DNA of 64,000 nucleotides from Diploscapter coronatus (lineage: Eukaryota > Nematoda > Chromadorea > Rhabditida > Rhabditidae), in assembly GCA_964036155.1 (NCBI GenBank), contig OZ038422.1, positions 37,719,201 to 37,783,200 of the forward strand, read 5' to 3'. The notes beneath the pieces are model-generated. The model saw only the letters and a program-made list of their open reading frames with translations. It had not been told where the DNA came from and made no database searches. Positions 35,103 to 45,929 of the stretch are shown one piece after another. Made by a program: the position numbers and the translations under genes. The stretch's first letter is position 1. Every line of letters starts with the position of its first letter.

Positions 35103-35615
35103 TTATGCATGTGTTCTTTGCTTCTTGGCCTTCATGTGTTTCATCATGTCTGTGAAACCAGTGCAGACGGATAGTACCAAAAAGCTTATGAAAGTGCCTC
35201 CTAAAAATTCCCTTCTAGGAATTTTAGAAATTTTATATACCTGCACAAACGATAAAGATGGTCTTTTCCTCACCGGTGTAGGTCGTGAATAGTTTCAGCT
35301 CTGGATTATCTTCGCTAAGGTCGTCCAAAAGACTTGATTCTGGATGTTTGTTCTCGAACTTTATAAATCACGATAAAAGAATACCACCCTTCGAACTGGC
35401 GACACTTGAATAATCTTCAGATTCCGAGTCAGGTGAAGTTTCTAGGGCATTTGTCACAACAGGCTCCGTTTCAGTAGTAATAGAGTCACCGAAATAGTTG
35501 TAACCGTCAGTTACATAACCTCGACTTATAGTTAATTTGACTATCAAAGCTAAATGATAAAACTTTGACATGTTCAAAAATCGATCCTACCCAAAATCAC
35601 AAAAAGCTTCTGCAT
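35103..35615 (-). CDS. Small type I membrane protein, unrecognised
   Basis: Four exons (35591-35615, 35404-35549, 35241-35358, 35103-35200) in consistent phase, 128 residues. Signal peptide MQKLFVILALIVKLTISRG, then an acidic Ser/Thr-rich ectodomain (SPDSESEDYSS, LLDDLSEDNPELK). One membrane segment follows (KTIFIVCAGGTFISFLVLSV) and a short basic tail KHMKAKKQRTHA. The start lies only 120 bases after the stop of the glucosylceramidase gene on the same strand, an operon-like spacing. The edge of the second intron (35359-35403) is the least certain. No family recognised. Confidence 0.65.
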
Positions 35616-35734
35616 TTTGATGAAAACGTAGATATGAATGAAAAATTTGGCTTTCCATGGAGATGAGATTGCTATGGAAAAATTTCTCAATTTGCAATAA
35701 ATCAAGGCATTTTATTATTCCTCTCACAAACAAC

Positions 35735-38024
35735 TCAAACAACTAAAGATGTGATTGATTTTGGTGGTACGTCGATCAAATAGTAGACCGAAGTTTTCGT
35801 TACATCGCTTACTGCCAACTTATAGGTGTTGCTCTGAACGTTATCCTCTAAAAAGCTAGATCCTAAATCTCTTACGTCATCCTTGTTCAGGATCACCGTC
35901 ACTCGAGTGTTATCAGGGTTCACGAAGGAGGCAAACTCCAAAGATGGATTTGACGAGGCAAGTTGAGAGTTAACCCTAACCGCGTTAGGTCGAACGAAAC
36001 GACTAAAATCTAGAATTTTACCAGAAAAAAACTGAAAGAATGACCTAAAATGTCCCATCGCGAAGAACAGGGGTTGCTTGTAGTACTCGCTGGTATTAGC
36101 GCTCACTAAATTCTATCGTCTTCAGGAACAAAAACCCTAGCTTTTCTCACCTATGATTGGACTATCCACCGTATTTCCAACCTACAATATAAAATATTCA
36201 AAAATCGATCAATTCTCTAAAAATTCCTACCCAATTCGGCCCTCCCGGAACGTTTAGAGCAATGTTCCAATCGGTCCAACCAGTCACGTAGTTGTTAAGT
36301 GCCGTCAGAATATCATCGGCGTATTGCTCGGCACGAGTCCAATTTCCCAAAAGCGGATATCTCTCATCGCCCTCCCAGCCTGCGCAGGCCTAAATCTAAT
36401 TTGAGCCGACCCAAATTCAACTTGATATTGAAATGCAGAAGAGATGATAAACAATGCCTGATTATTTCACCTTGCACGTGATTCAATCATACCTCCGTGT
36501 ACAGCATTGGTACGCCGGGATGTTTGTAGTACGTGTCGTTTAGATTCGACGCTGGCTTCGTCTCATCTTCGTACCAATGAACGCCGATCATATCGACAAA
36601 TTTAGCCGCGTTCGGATCAGCCAAAATCTAAATATTTCAATTTGCCTTGGGCTAATTTAGCAGCGATTCTCACTGTATCAGCCCAATCTGGCAAATTGCC
36701 TCGGTTGTCGTCGAGAATAATCTTCTTCACGCCCCAGATGAAGTTCTGATCCAACATCGGCCCGAGCAGATCACGGAGGAAGTCTCTAGAATCGTCGATT
36801 CATCGAAACACAATTTAGCATCGAAACCTCTGCATAGAAGCATTCCAATACATAGTTTGCCAGGGGAAATCCAGCGCTCTTCCTGTATTGGGCTCATTCT
36901 GAAGAGTCACACCCCAAATCTGGATTCCTTGATTCATGTAGGCTTGAATGAATCTGAAAACGTTCACATCTTCCATCTAGAATAAAACTATCCTCACTTG
37001 ACGAAGTAATTGGCCCAAGTCTGATAGTATTGGCCGTTGACCGGACCCTTCAATGGGCCTCCTCCCCTCATTAGTCCAGTCTCCTTCATCCAGCCTGGGG
37101 CACTCCAAGGGGAGCCGAAAAATCTAACAGTCGAATTCGTATAAGTCAACGCTTTTTTGAGGTACGGCAACTTGAAAATGTTCCAGGTCAGGGTTTTTTT
37201 TTACATTCTGATGACAAACCTTGAGAGTAAAATCTTCAGTGGTCAGGTTGAAGTTCGTCAAATTAAAATCTCCGTGAACGTCAGAATAACTGTATGGATG
37301 TGTCGAAAAATCGCAACTAGCAATAGGAATTCTGGCGGTTGAATAGCCAATTCCTAAAATTTCCAGGAAAAACTTGATAATATTTGGGACGGCGACGTTT
37401 CCGAACTGGACGTTTTCAGAACTGCCTATTTCAGAACTTTTTATGAATAGCCCCGGATTGGAAGCTATGTAAAATGGGCAGTTCTGAAACGCCCAGTTCG
37501 GAAACGTCGCCGTCCCAAATATTTAACCCCTGATACCATTTGGGTAGCTGTAGTACTGCTTGATGACATTATCAGCTAAAGCAGGTGGCAAAGTGTTGAG
37601 ATTGATCCCCGCAGCATCAGTGATGGCTCCACCAAATCCGAAAATCTTCTGATGTCTGACAGTCGGGTTGAAGCTCAAAATGACCGCGTTCGCTGGATAC
37701 CAAAATTCTCAAATAGAACAAGAACTGAAACTACCAGGAACTGAGTTAGTCGTTGTGATGTTCGTTTTCATGAATCTGAGTCCATCTCTACTCGAGGTGA
37801 ATTGAGCTCCCACTCCAGAGTTCGGTACCACACCAATTGGTTCGAAATCATCGCAGTAGGTCGTATTACAGACGCAGACGACCGAATCTTGGTTGAATTT
37901 TCGAGGAGCACAAGGATTAAGAGCTTAATGGTTTGGTCTTCATAACAAGCTTATTTTTTTATCTACCTGAACAATAGCCAACAAGAAGATAGACCGAAAT
38001 AAAAACGAACGGTCTCAGGCGCAT
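35735..38024 (-). CDS. gba: Glucosylceramidase (lysosomal GH30 glucocerebrosidase)
   Basis: Splits glucosylceramide to glucose and ceramide in the lysosome. Starts at 38024 with a signal peptide (MRLRPFVFISVYLLVGYC), ends at 35735. Family stretches in order: CNDDFEPIGVVPNSG, GFGGAITDAAGINL, YSTARIPIASCDFS, FGSPWSAPGWMK, TLQNEPNT (E is the acid/base), IGVHWYED, LYTEACAGWEG (E is the nucleophile), NWNIALNVPGGPNW, QPLFFAMGHFSRFV and the C-terminal beta domain ending SITSLVV. Length and order are normal. About nine short introns; one (37354-37536) contains a near-perfect palindrome. C. elegans has several gba genes, so no number is assigned. Confidence 0.94.
37381..37521. mobile_element. 141-base palindromic element in a glucosylceramidase intron
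   Basis: The first and last 29 bases are exact reverse complements (TATTTGGGACGGCGACGTTT...). The pairing resumes with few breaks further in (CAGAACTGCC at both sides). It fills most of the 183-base intron and leaves both splice sites free. Target duplication is unclear. Likely a small MITE or a hairpin repeat. Confidence 0.8.
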
Positions 38025-38768
38025 GGCTTATTGCCTAAAATTCTCGAAAATTACCAAACCTTATGAACCAAACTCAAATAAACCAACAAATGCGCTTCGA
38101 TTGGCAGTTGATAAGAGACTATTCTCTGCCGATTTAAAGCGCCCCCGTTTCTGATAAGACATCAACAATCTGTGAGCTCTACATGGTTTCCACGTGTTAG
38201 AGGTCGTCTTTGCAAATAAGAAAATCGGAACTTATGCAGGCCACGGAAAATTAATTGTCCTGTCGGTTGCTTTCTCGGGTGCTATCGACGGCACTATTTT
38301 CGCCCATGCGAATTGACTCGAGCCCATAGTCGAATCTTTTGAGGAATTTATTTCATCTTGAGGAATGGGACATAAATAACAGCAGCTGTGTTCTGTCCTG
38401 TCCGATAGAAAGAACAAAGTTTTAGGCACGGTAGATAAAGGAGGCTTGACCCTTTATCAGGGGTCAAGAAATACAATAGAACAAGGCCAAATGATAAGAA
38501 GAAATCGCTGGGTCAGGCAAATTGAGCAAAAGTTTTCTGACCAGCGAAGAGATCGAAAGATCAACACCAAAAAGTTAAAAATCGATGGAAATTGGTGCGA
38601 TCGAGCATAAAATTAAAATACAATTAAAGTGATATATTTTGAAATTTCAAAACTAGAATGCATTTGATGTCAACATGTCGAAAAATCATTCAAGTAGATC
38701 ATTTCACATTTACACGCCATTATCTTGTCATCATTTCTATCGCCTGGTCGGATTATCTCAACGACAAG
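38025..38768. promoter_or_regulatory. Divergent region between glucosylceramidase and PP1-like genes
   Basis: Start codons on opposite strands are 744 bases apart. Contains two GATAAG motifs near the glucosylceramidase start (about 38110 and 38152), the kind bound by intestinal GATA factors in nematodes; their activity here is inference. Confidence 0.4.
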
Positions 38769-40564
38769 ATGGCGGAAAGAAAGCCGGCTCCATCCGAAAT
38801 GAAGATGCTGGAGGAGCCGAGAGTTGGCAGAGCGGCTGTAAGCCATCTCCCAATAAAATCAAAGAAATTCATTTTTTCTCAGGTGGAAAAATGGCTGTTG
38901 ACCGAGGTGATCGAGAAGCTCAAGAGATGGTCGCCTCCATACTGCCAGCGACTCTTCCAAGAAGACGATCTCATCGAGCTGTGCTACCGAGCGAGAGAGG
39001 CCTTCTGGAGGGACAACACCATGCTGACTGTCGAGGCGCCCATCAAAGTGTGTGGAGACATCCATGGCCAAGTAATCTTGCAGTCACTGTCTCACCCAAA
39101 CAGTTGCATTGCAGTACGAGGATCTGCTCGCCATTTTTGACATTGCTGGATGGCCGCCTGCCACAAGGTTCGAGAGAATTGGAGGACGAGGATAGGGCTT
39201 TCAAATTGCAGATATCTCTTCCTTGGTGACTACGTCGACAGAGGCCCCTTCTCGCTGGAATGCATATCCATGCTGATTGCGCTGATGCTGGCATATCCGG
39301 ACAAGATCTTCTTGCTGCGCGGAAACCACGAGAGTCGCCCCGTCAATATGCAGTACGGATTCTACATGGAAGTCAGGAAAAGGCACTGGAAAACTACCTA
39401 GTCTAGTAAATTTAATGTAGTGAATTTCAGGTACAGCGTCAGACTCTACGAGACGTTCCAGACGGTGTTCTACGTGATGCCGCTCTGCGCAGTCATCAGC
39501 AATCGGATTATGTGTATGCACGGCGGAATCAGCGAGGATTTGTCCGATCTGAAACAGCTCGAACGAATCGAGCGTCCGTGCGACATTCCTGACATCGGCG
39601 TCATCGCTGACCTGACCTGTGAGTAATGCCTTGTTGCGCATCATCTAGCAAATGGCTCTTGTTCATTCAAAAAAACTACACCCATTTGAGAAGCACGTCT
39701 AGCTTGACACGAGTTGAAAAGCTTTAGTGTAGAAACTAAGTGCAATACAGAAGACCTCTATATAAATGTTCGAAGATAGTCATAGCTTGCATTTTAACTT
39801 TTAATCATTTGTACTCACAGGGGCTGATCCGGACGACAAAGTGACCGGTTATGTGGAGAGTCCTCGCGGAGCGGCGCGCATTTTCGGCAAAGATGCACTG
39901 GAGGCCTTCTGCAAGCAACACCAGTTGGAGCTTATCGCTAGAGCTCATCAAGTAGGGACGCAAAATTTTAACGAAATGCTCGACAAATAGTTCAGGTTGT
40001 TCAAGACGGCTTCCTCTTCTTCGGCGACCGAATGCTCGTGACGATTTTCTCAGCGCCGTTCTATTGCGGGTTAGTGCACTTTCTGCTGTTAGTGTGCAGA
40101 TTTCTCCCACTTTTTGCAATACCCTCCCCTTGAGAAAAGTGGAACAAATCCGCAAGCTAGTTGGAGAAAAGTGCACTAACCACCATCTTTTGCAGTCAAT
40201 TCGACAATTCTGGTGCCATCATGGACGTCGATAGAGATTTGGTTAGTAGTTGAGAATCTCTTACTCGTAATTTTATGAAAGATATATAGTTAGAAAAAAG
40301 CTGGGAAGCTTCCGCTTTTGCATACTCTTTCCAGTTATGAGGTTACGGAATTTCCTAATTACCGATACTTTTAATCATTTCCACAGAAATGAAAGAAATT
40401 TGCAGAAGATTTCGTTCCACGTGTTCCGTCCGGAGCTCATTAAGAAAAAGTCGGAATTTATCGCGGAAGGAGCTACGAATATTTCGGACAAGACGAATCC
40501 CGACGGGGCTGCAACTGATACACCTTCTCCAGCCAACGCTTCACGGGCCACCACTCCTCTATAA
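38769..40564 (+). CDS. PP1-type serine/threonine protein phosphatase, divergent
   Basis: Nine exons: 38769-38837, 38883-39071, 39115-39167, 39212-39382, 39431-39618, 39821-39951, 39996-40069, 40196-40241 and 40406-40564, in phase, 359 residues. All metal and catalytic signatures of PPP enzymes are present: [27 protein letters not shown] and RAHQVVQDGF, then [17 protein letters not shown]. Substitutions against canonical PP1 (NHES for NHEC, PFYCG for PNYCG) and the 30-residue Ser/Thr/Pro-rich tail mark it as one of the divergent PP1-like group that is expanded in nematodes. Intron 39383-39430 uses a GC donor; the alternative reading hits a stop. An upstream in-frame ATG at 38658 exists, but the start at 38769 fits the family length. 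Confidence 0.93.
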
Positions 40565-40663
40565 TAGGTGGGCGACTGTTCGTTAAAGAGAATCAAGTAT
40601 TCTTCGTCGAAAGATGTTGAAGAAAACCAATATAGTGATAATAGATTGGTATAGTGCGGGAAA

Positions 40664-40800
40664 GGTAGTTACTAAATGACGGAGGACGGAGGGCATTCTA
40701 CTAAACGACGGAGGTTTTAACTATGAAATGAAAGAAAGTATTTAAAAAAAAAAGTGATGTCGTGTCCCCTAGTTAAGTCCTCCGTCATATAGTAACTGCC
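40664..40800. mobile_element. 137-base MITE with TTACTA..TGACGGAG ends
   Basis: Left GGTAGTTACTAAATGACGGA and right reverse complement GGCAGTTACTATATGACGGA. A third copy of the ACGGAG core lies inside at about 40698. Related ends occur at 63811-63931. Confidence 0.72.
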
Positions 40801-41587
40801 CAAATCAGTCATTTTTTTTTTATCATATCCAGCTTTTGGAAGTTCAACACCTCTGTCTGTCTCTAGTCGTCTGCATTCTCATCTATCCTATTCTATCTGA
40901 GCTTGAGTTTTCATGAACCATTGGAATGACATATATCTTTCTGGTTTGCAGGACTGACGACGATGACCATTTGCCTGTAGTCGACTGCCATTTCTCTCCT
41001 TGCAACATGTCAATTCCAATTCGTCTCGTACACTATGTGGCTTTTATAGACGTCAACGCCGCGAAGCACAATAAACCAATTTTTCTACAATGTTGTATAT
41101 TTTTACATTTTCAGTCAAGTTACCAGACGTGTAAGAGTGACTTCATACTTTTAACAGTGTCAAATTAGAAAGCTTTACACGCAAACTTTCCACGTTCTTG
41201 AAATCGACATGCGGTATTGAAATAGGTATTCGCCCTAAACGTTACTTTTCTGCAAAAGAATACACAAATGATAGTGTACAGAAGTTTGCAATGTACAAAC
41301 ATTTTGTTGAACAATAGAATATTCGTGTAGTATTGTCATCAGCACGAAATGAATACGCGAGCGCGTAGATGATTCAACAGTTTTCAGACTCATCCTATAA
41401 ATTACGCACCCTTCAGTTGTCTTTCCGTACCTCTTCCTGAATATGTTAACTTTTCTATTGCTTTTGTTAATTTTCTACCTCACGAGGTAAATTTCTGCAA
41501 TATATTGATAGTTTCTTTGAGAAAATTTAGAGGTCGAGATGTGGACGATCAGGTAAGTAGATTTTAAATAATTATCTTTGGCGAAGA
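40801..41587. other. Spacer between the phosphatase and the next plus-strand gene
   Basis: No convincing coding exon. An 80-codon frame (40926-41168) lacks support. An ATG at 41539 followed by a good donor (AG|gtaagt at 41553) might be a small first exon of the gene starting at 41588. Confidence 0.4.
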
Positions 41588-43424
41588 ATGGCGTTTTTGA
41601 TGGTCCAACCTCAAAACTATCCAAATATGGACATCTTTCCAACTGCGCCGTCTCATCTTCGGAGTGCAAACATCGAGCGTCAGCTCTATCACACGATTCC
41701 GTACGACTACGCTCGACTCGCCAGAAGTGCAGTGGGAAGCCAAAGACGGTCATACGAAGTTGGTTCCGAATTCAGTCACATTCATGGAATAGACTTTTAG
41801 CCGGTCGATGAATTGTCTCCAGTCTTCTTCATTCTGAGTGCCATGCAGCGCTCGTTTCAAGAAAACCTTCGAGAACAAATGCGCCGAAACTTCCTCAGAG
41901 TCATACAGTCGCAAGCCGTCCTATTTCGATTAGTAGATGAAGAAGAGTCGGGTAAATTGTCGCATTACTTTCAAGATTTCTCGCGAATTTTAGACAAAGC
42001 TGATGAAAGACCCAAGGCTTTTGCAAAGAAAGTCCAGACGAAGCAAATTTTCGCTGATCCATCGACAGAAAAATCGTCAGACAAACCTGACGACTTTCCA
42101 ATTCCGACGAATTTGCCCATCGTCAAACGTCAAGACCAGCAGAAATGTACGCTAATTTCGTTTCGGCCAATTATTTTATGACTAAATTAGTGCCTCGAAT
42201 TCAACCAGCAAGAATTCCTCCAAAGATCACAACTATTCGAAAACCAGCGCCATTTACAGTCAAAAGTATCCCAGTCAAGCCTAAAGCTCTCCCACCGAGA
42301 CCTCTTCAAACAACGACATTACCGTCTCCTTCGAAAGTCAATGCAAGTGCATTGTAAGTTTTGGTCCATCCCACGATTTTTTAGAATGCAATTTAGTGCT
42401 TCGATGCTCCCGAATATCGAGCCTAATAAGCTCTACACATTCAATGTCTACTATTACAACAGAGCCCCTTATAGTGAGAGCCCGATCAGTTGGGAGGTTT
42501 GACTTCTTTCTCTCAAGAAATTCACGTACCTTTAAGATTAGAACGCCTGGAGCGAGTTCACCTCGAACATCAGTAAAGTCGCCTCAGTATTCCAGAAGAT
42601 CGCTCCAGCTCTGGTAATTGGTTTGAGGAATGAGCCGTTGGTCGTCTATGTATTTGACGCGCTTCATACTGCGGAGTACACCTTGGGTCTGACGGTAGAC
42701 TTCAAGCAAATTCAGAGCAAATGCGAGTTTTAGGAGCTTGCCAACTTTCTATTTGAAAGAGCGTATCATGCCGCTTCTGTGTTTTTGGAGAATCAATCTG
42801 CCGCTGCGTGCGCGACATATCAAGATACGGCTCCGCTTCACAGCATCTTTTTCAACTCTGGAAATGGGCAGCACAACGCCACCCAGTTGCAGATTCAGAG
42901 TCTCGCCTGGAAGATGTGTAAGTCGTTACCACCAAATCTTCGAAATCTTCAAGAAAATTCAGACACTGATCTATGCACCCTGAAGAAGGCGCTAAACAAT
43001 TACTTCGTGCCGTTGATCCCGAGCCATCCACCGAAGTTGCTTGAACTAATTTCGTTCTACGTGGATAGAGTCGCTCTTCCGCTCAAGAACAACCCAGAGT
43101 TCGCCAAGAAGTTTAACGATAGTTTCCAAAAGATAAAATCGATGGAATTGGCCGTAAGTTCAACGTTACAGAGTCTTTTCAAAGCTCGTCCTCCAGCAAT
43201 ACGAAAACGCGACCAGGCACTTCGTCCAGAACTACTTTCCATACTTCAAACCCTATCTTCAACCTGCTAAAGCTGAATATCAAGTAGCCTTCTAGTCCCA
43301 AAACTTCTATTTTATCATTTAGTCACTCCTAACTGTCATCAATGGGATCATCCGGGATAAAGATCACTCGTATCTGCCGACAGACTGGGAAAGAATCGGA
43401 TTCTTCTCGAGGTATTACAATTGA
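41588..43424 (+). CDS. Unrecognised protein with disordered Pro/Lys-rich centre and helical C-terminal domain
   Basis: Several exons in consistent phase, with the first stop at TGA 43422-43424. The N-terminal part starts MAFLMVQPQNYPNM, or MWTIR plus this if a tiny first exon at 41539-41552 is used. It continues after a 45-base intron with PVDELSPVFFILSAMQRSF. A central stretch (42181-42355) is rich in Pro, Lys and Arg (KPAPFTVKSIPVKPKALPPR). The C-terminal half (42543-43424) looks helical with Cys pairs (AAACATYQ, MCKSLPPN, DLCTLKKALN) and ends ERIGFFSRYYN. I recognise no family. It is probably nematode-specific; secretion is possible but no strong signal peptide is seen. Confidence 0.65.
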
Positions 43425-43619
43425 ATCATCAAATTTTGCAAATAAACGTTTATTATTGTAACGTCAACATCAAAATCGAATTGAATAATTAAATGATAAT
43501 GAGATTAACATTATGAGATAATCAGCTTAATTTAATTACTCTGCAAGAATGCGTAAAGATCGTCAACAAAGCTTGGTTATCATGAGGTCTAGTCGAGAAT
43601 AAATAATGACTATTTTGGT

Positions 43620-44476
43620 TTACATTTGAGTAACCGGTCGCTTAGCGACCCACTCCTTGATTTCGGGGACGGCGAGGACCTTCTCCCTGAGATGCTGAAG
43701 CTCCTTGTGACCGTCGAGAGCATGAGGCTCGAATCCAGTCAGGGTACCCAGATGATCAGCGACGAAGAGATCGACCCAGGTTAGTCCAGAGTCAACGAGG
43801 AATCCTGGATTCAAATCAGAAAATGATTTCTTCACAAGTCCAATGACTCACCAGACTTGCTCTTCTTGAGGTACTTCTCGAGGAATTTGAAGAGACGCTC
43901 AATGGCGGGCTGGAAGGCCTCCTTCTTGAGCTTTTCCTGGAATCAAGATGTTGAAGCTAACGAGTTTTCGTCGGATTGAACCTGTTCTGCGGCGGGTTTC
44001 TGCTCGCGCATAGCGGTGAAGTAAGGCTGTGCCTCGCTGAAGTAGTCCTTCATCAGATCACCCAGAGCGTCGACGGTCGCCTCTTCGAGAGCGTTCTTTC
44101 CGGCGTAGCCTGGAATTTCTCGATTCACTCATCAACTTCTATTGAGCCTACCGAATTGTCTCGCCAAATAACGGATGATGGCAAAGGACTGTGGCAGCAT
44201 GTGTCCGTCGATCGAGAGAACCGGCATCTTTTCGAAGGGCATTTCTAAAATCTCCCAAAAATGTCTACCCCAAAGAAATTTGATGACTTACCAGCCTTGT
44301 GCTTCGGCCATTCTTCGTGGCTGAGACGGATGTCCTCGTAGGGAGTTTTGGACAGAGCGAAGAGCTAAAAAAAAACCCCCTATCTTCATCATCTCTCTTA
44401 TAGAAATAGAACTAACCTGTCTAGCGGTCTCGGCATACCCTCTGACGGGGAAGTAGTAGAGCTTGTAATGCACCAT
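43620..44476 (-). CDS. Glutathione S-transferase, sigma/nematode type
   Basis: Cytosolic detoxification enzyme that conjugates glutathione. Starts MVHYKLYYFPVRGYAETARQ, with the catalytic Tyr in the YYF motif after the first strand. Then FALSKTPYEDIRL, the glutathione-binding stretch MPVLSIDGHMLPQSFAIIRY and the alpha-helical domain (YAGKNALEEATVDALGDLMK, SGLTWVDLFVADHLGTL). It ends KEWVAKRPVTQM. Five or so exons with short introns; length about 205 residues, normal for the class. Sigma-type GSTs are expanded in nematodes, so no symbol is assigned. The promoter side holds a fold-back element 80 bases upstream. Confidence 0.94.
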
Positions 44477-44538
44477 CTTCACAGAGTTTCAAGTTTTCTA
44501 AAACCAAAAAACATATTTTCAGAAATCAATGAAAACGT

Positions 44539-44556
44539 TCTGCAAAATTTCGAACC
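44539..44556. repeat. Left 18-base direct repeat of the fold-back element
   Basis: tctgcaaaatttcgaacc, identical to 44938-44955. Reads as a target duplication, though unusually long for a DNA element. Confidence 0.85.
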
Positions 44557-44937
44557 CACGCCGTTCCCCTCCCTTCCAAAAATGCCACTTTGCAATAAGA
44601 GAAAGAGGGATTTTCGCGCTCTGGCTTTATTCGCCGCTTATGGGACTAACGTCAAGTTTTATTCTCGTTTATTGGTTTTTCGATTTTCTTGTTTTAAATT
44701 GCTAATTGTCTCTATAGACTTGTTCGTGGTTAATTGATTAATTATCGACAATTAGTCAATTAACCACGAATAAATAAACAATTGGACAATTAAAGCGAAA
44801 GAAAACCGAAAAGTCCAGAAGGACGAAAATAAATGACGAATTTGAGCCGCCAAACAGTGATTTAAAGCCGGAGCGCGAAAACCCCTCTTTCTCTTATTGC
44901 AAAGTGGTGTTTTTTGGAAAGAGGGTAACGGCGTGGC
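44557..44937. mobile_element. 381-base fold-back element flanked by 18-base direct repeats
   Basis: Two arms of about 180 bases pair around a short centre near 44745. The left end is CACGCCGTTCCCCTC; the right end is its reverse complement with few changes (GCCACGCCGTTACCC). Outside it, identical 18-base direct repeats lie at 44539-44556 and 44938-44955. Lies just upstream of the GST start codon. Confidence 0.85.
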
Positions 44938-44955
44938 TCTGCAAAATTTCGAACC
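44938..44955. repeat. Right 18-base direct repeat of the fold-back element
   Basis: Second copy of the direct repeat at 44539-44556, in the same orientation. Confidence 0.85.
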
Positions 44956-45929
44956 GAAGAGATATTTGAACGATTCTCTGCCGCTCTGGTGAATTTAGCA
45001 AACAATGCTTGTTTATATATTTGCCGATTTCCATGGCATCGGTGGTGAGTTAATCTCTGGCCCTATCTAATCGAAACCCCGCCTATCCCTTATTTTTCGC
45101 GTCTGCAACGTTTCCCGTATCTTTAGGAATCTCAAACTTACACGCTATTTTCTCTGTTGATTACTATTTCTATCTTTGTGCGCTCTAGGGCAGTGTGGTC
45201 TATAATTGTCAGCATATTTACACTTTGTGTGCTAGGGGTTTCGAAAGTGTAGTTTGCGCTTTATAAGAAGAGTAACAGAGTTCCCATGTGTCCTCTGTGT
45301 CTTTTCATATACCAGAAAAAATCTCGTCCCAGATATATCTTACACGTAGTCTTTATACGAATTGTCATCCTATTTCACGTGTTATATCAGATCTGCAAAA
45401 AGCGCTTACAATTCAATTTAGATTATTACGAAATTTCGAAAATTCGATGCTAAAATGATAAAATTCCGTAGTACGTTTTCCAGAAAAGTCTCGCTGTTTT
45501 GAAATTATTAGAAAACGTGGCACTATGTCGTGATAAGAATTTCAAGCTGGCTTCACCATAGAATCAAAGATATTTTGTCAACGAAAATCCAAGATAAGAA
45601 ATATCGAATCATGCGAGTGAACAATAGTGAAAAACAGAATAACACCGAAAATTTTCGAATAATTTATTTTATCACAACTCATGACACATAATTACCCAAA
45701 TCACGAAAAGTACAAATCGCTTTAAAAAATCTTAAAAATCGATAAAACGAATATTTTGTGAGGGTTATTCGGAAATTTGCTTTCTAGATTGATTGTAAAA
45801 GTCTCGAAGTCAAACCTATTATTCTGTAATACAATATTATATAGATATAATAATGGTCACTTTTCAGAAAGAAAGGGATGATCTTCACAAAATTGATGGT
45901 CGATTTAAAAAAAAAAAAGAAAAGAAATT
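44956..45929. other. Gene-free stretch between GST and TRIP4 genes
   Basis: AT-rich, no long frame, no repeat recognised. The gene ends/starts on either side are both minus strand, so the right part is the TRIP4 3' flank and the left part the GST upstream region. Confidence 0.45.
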
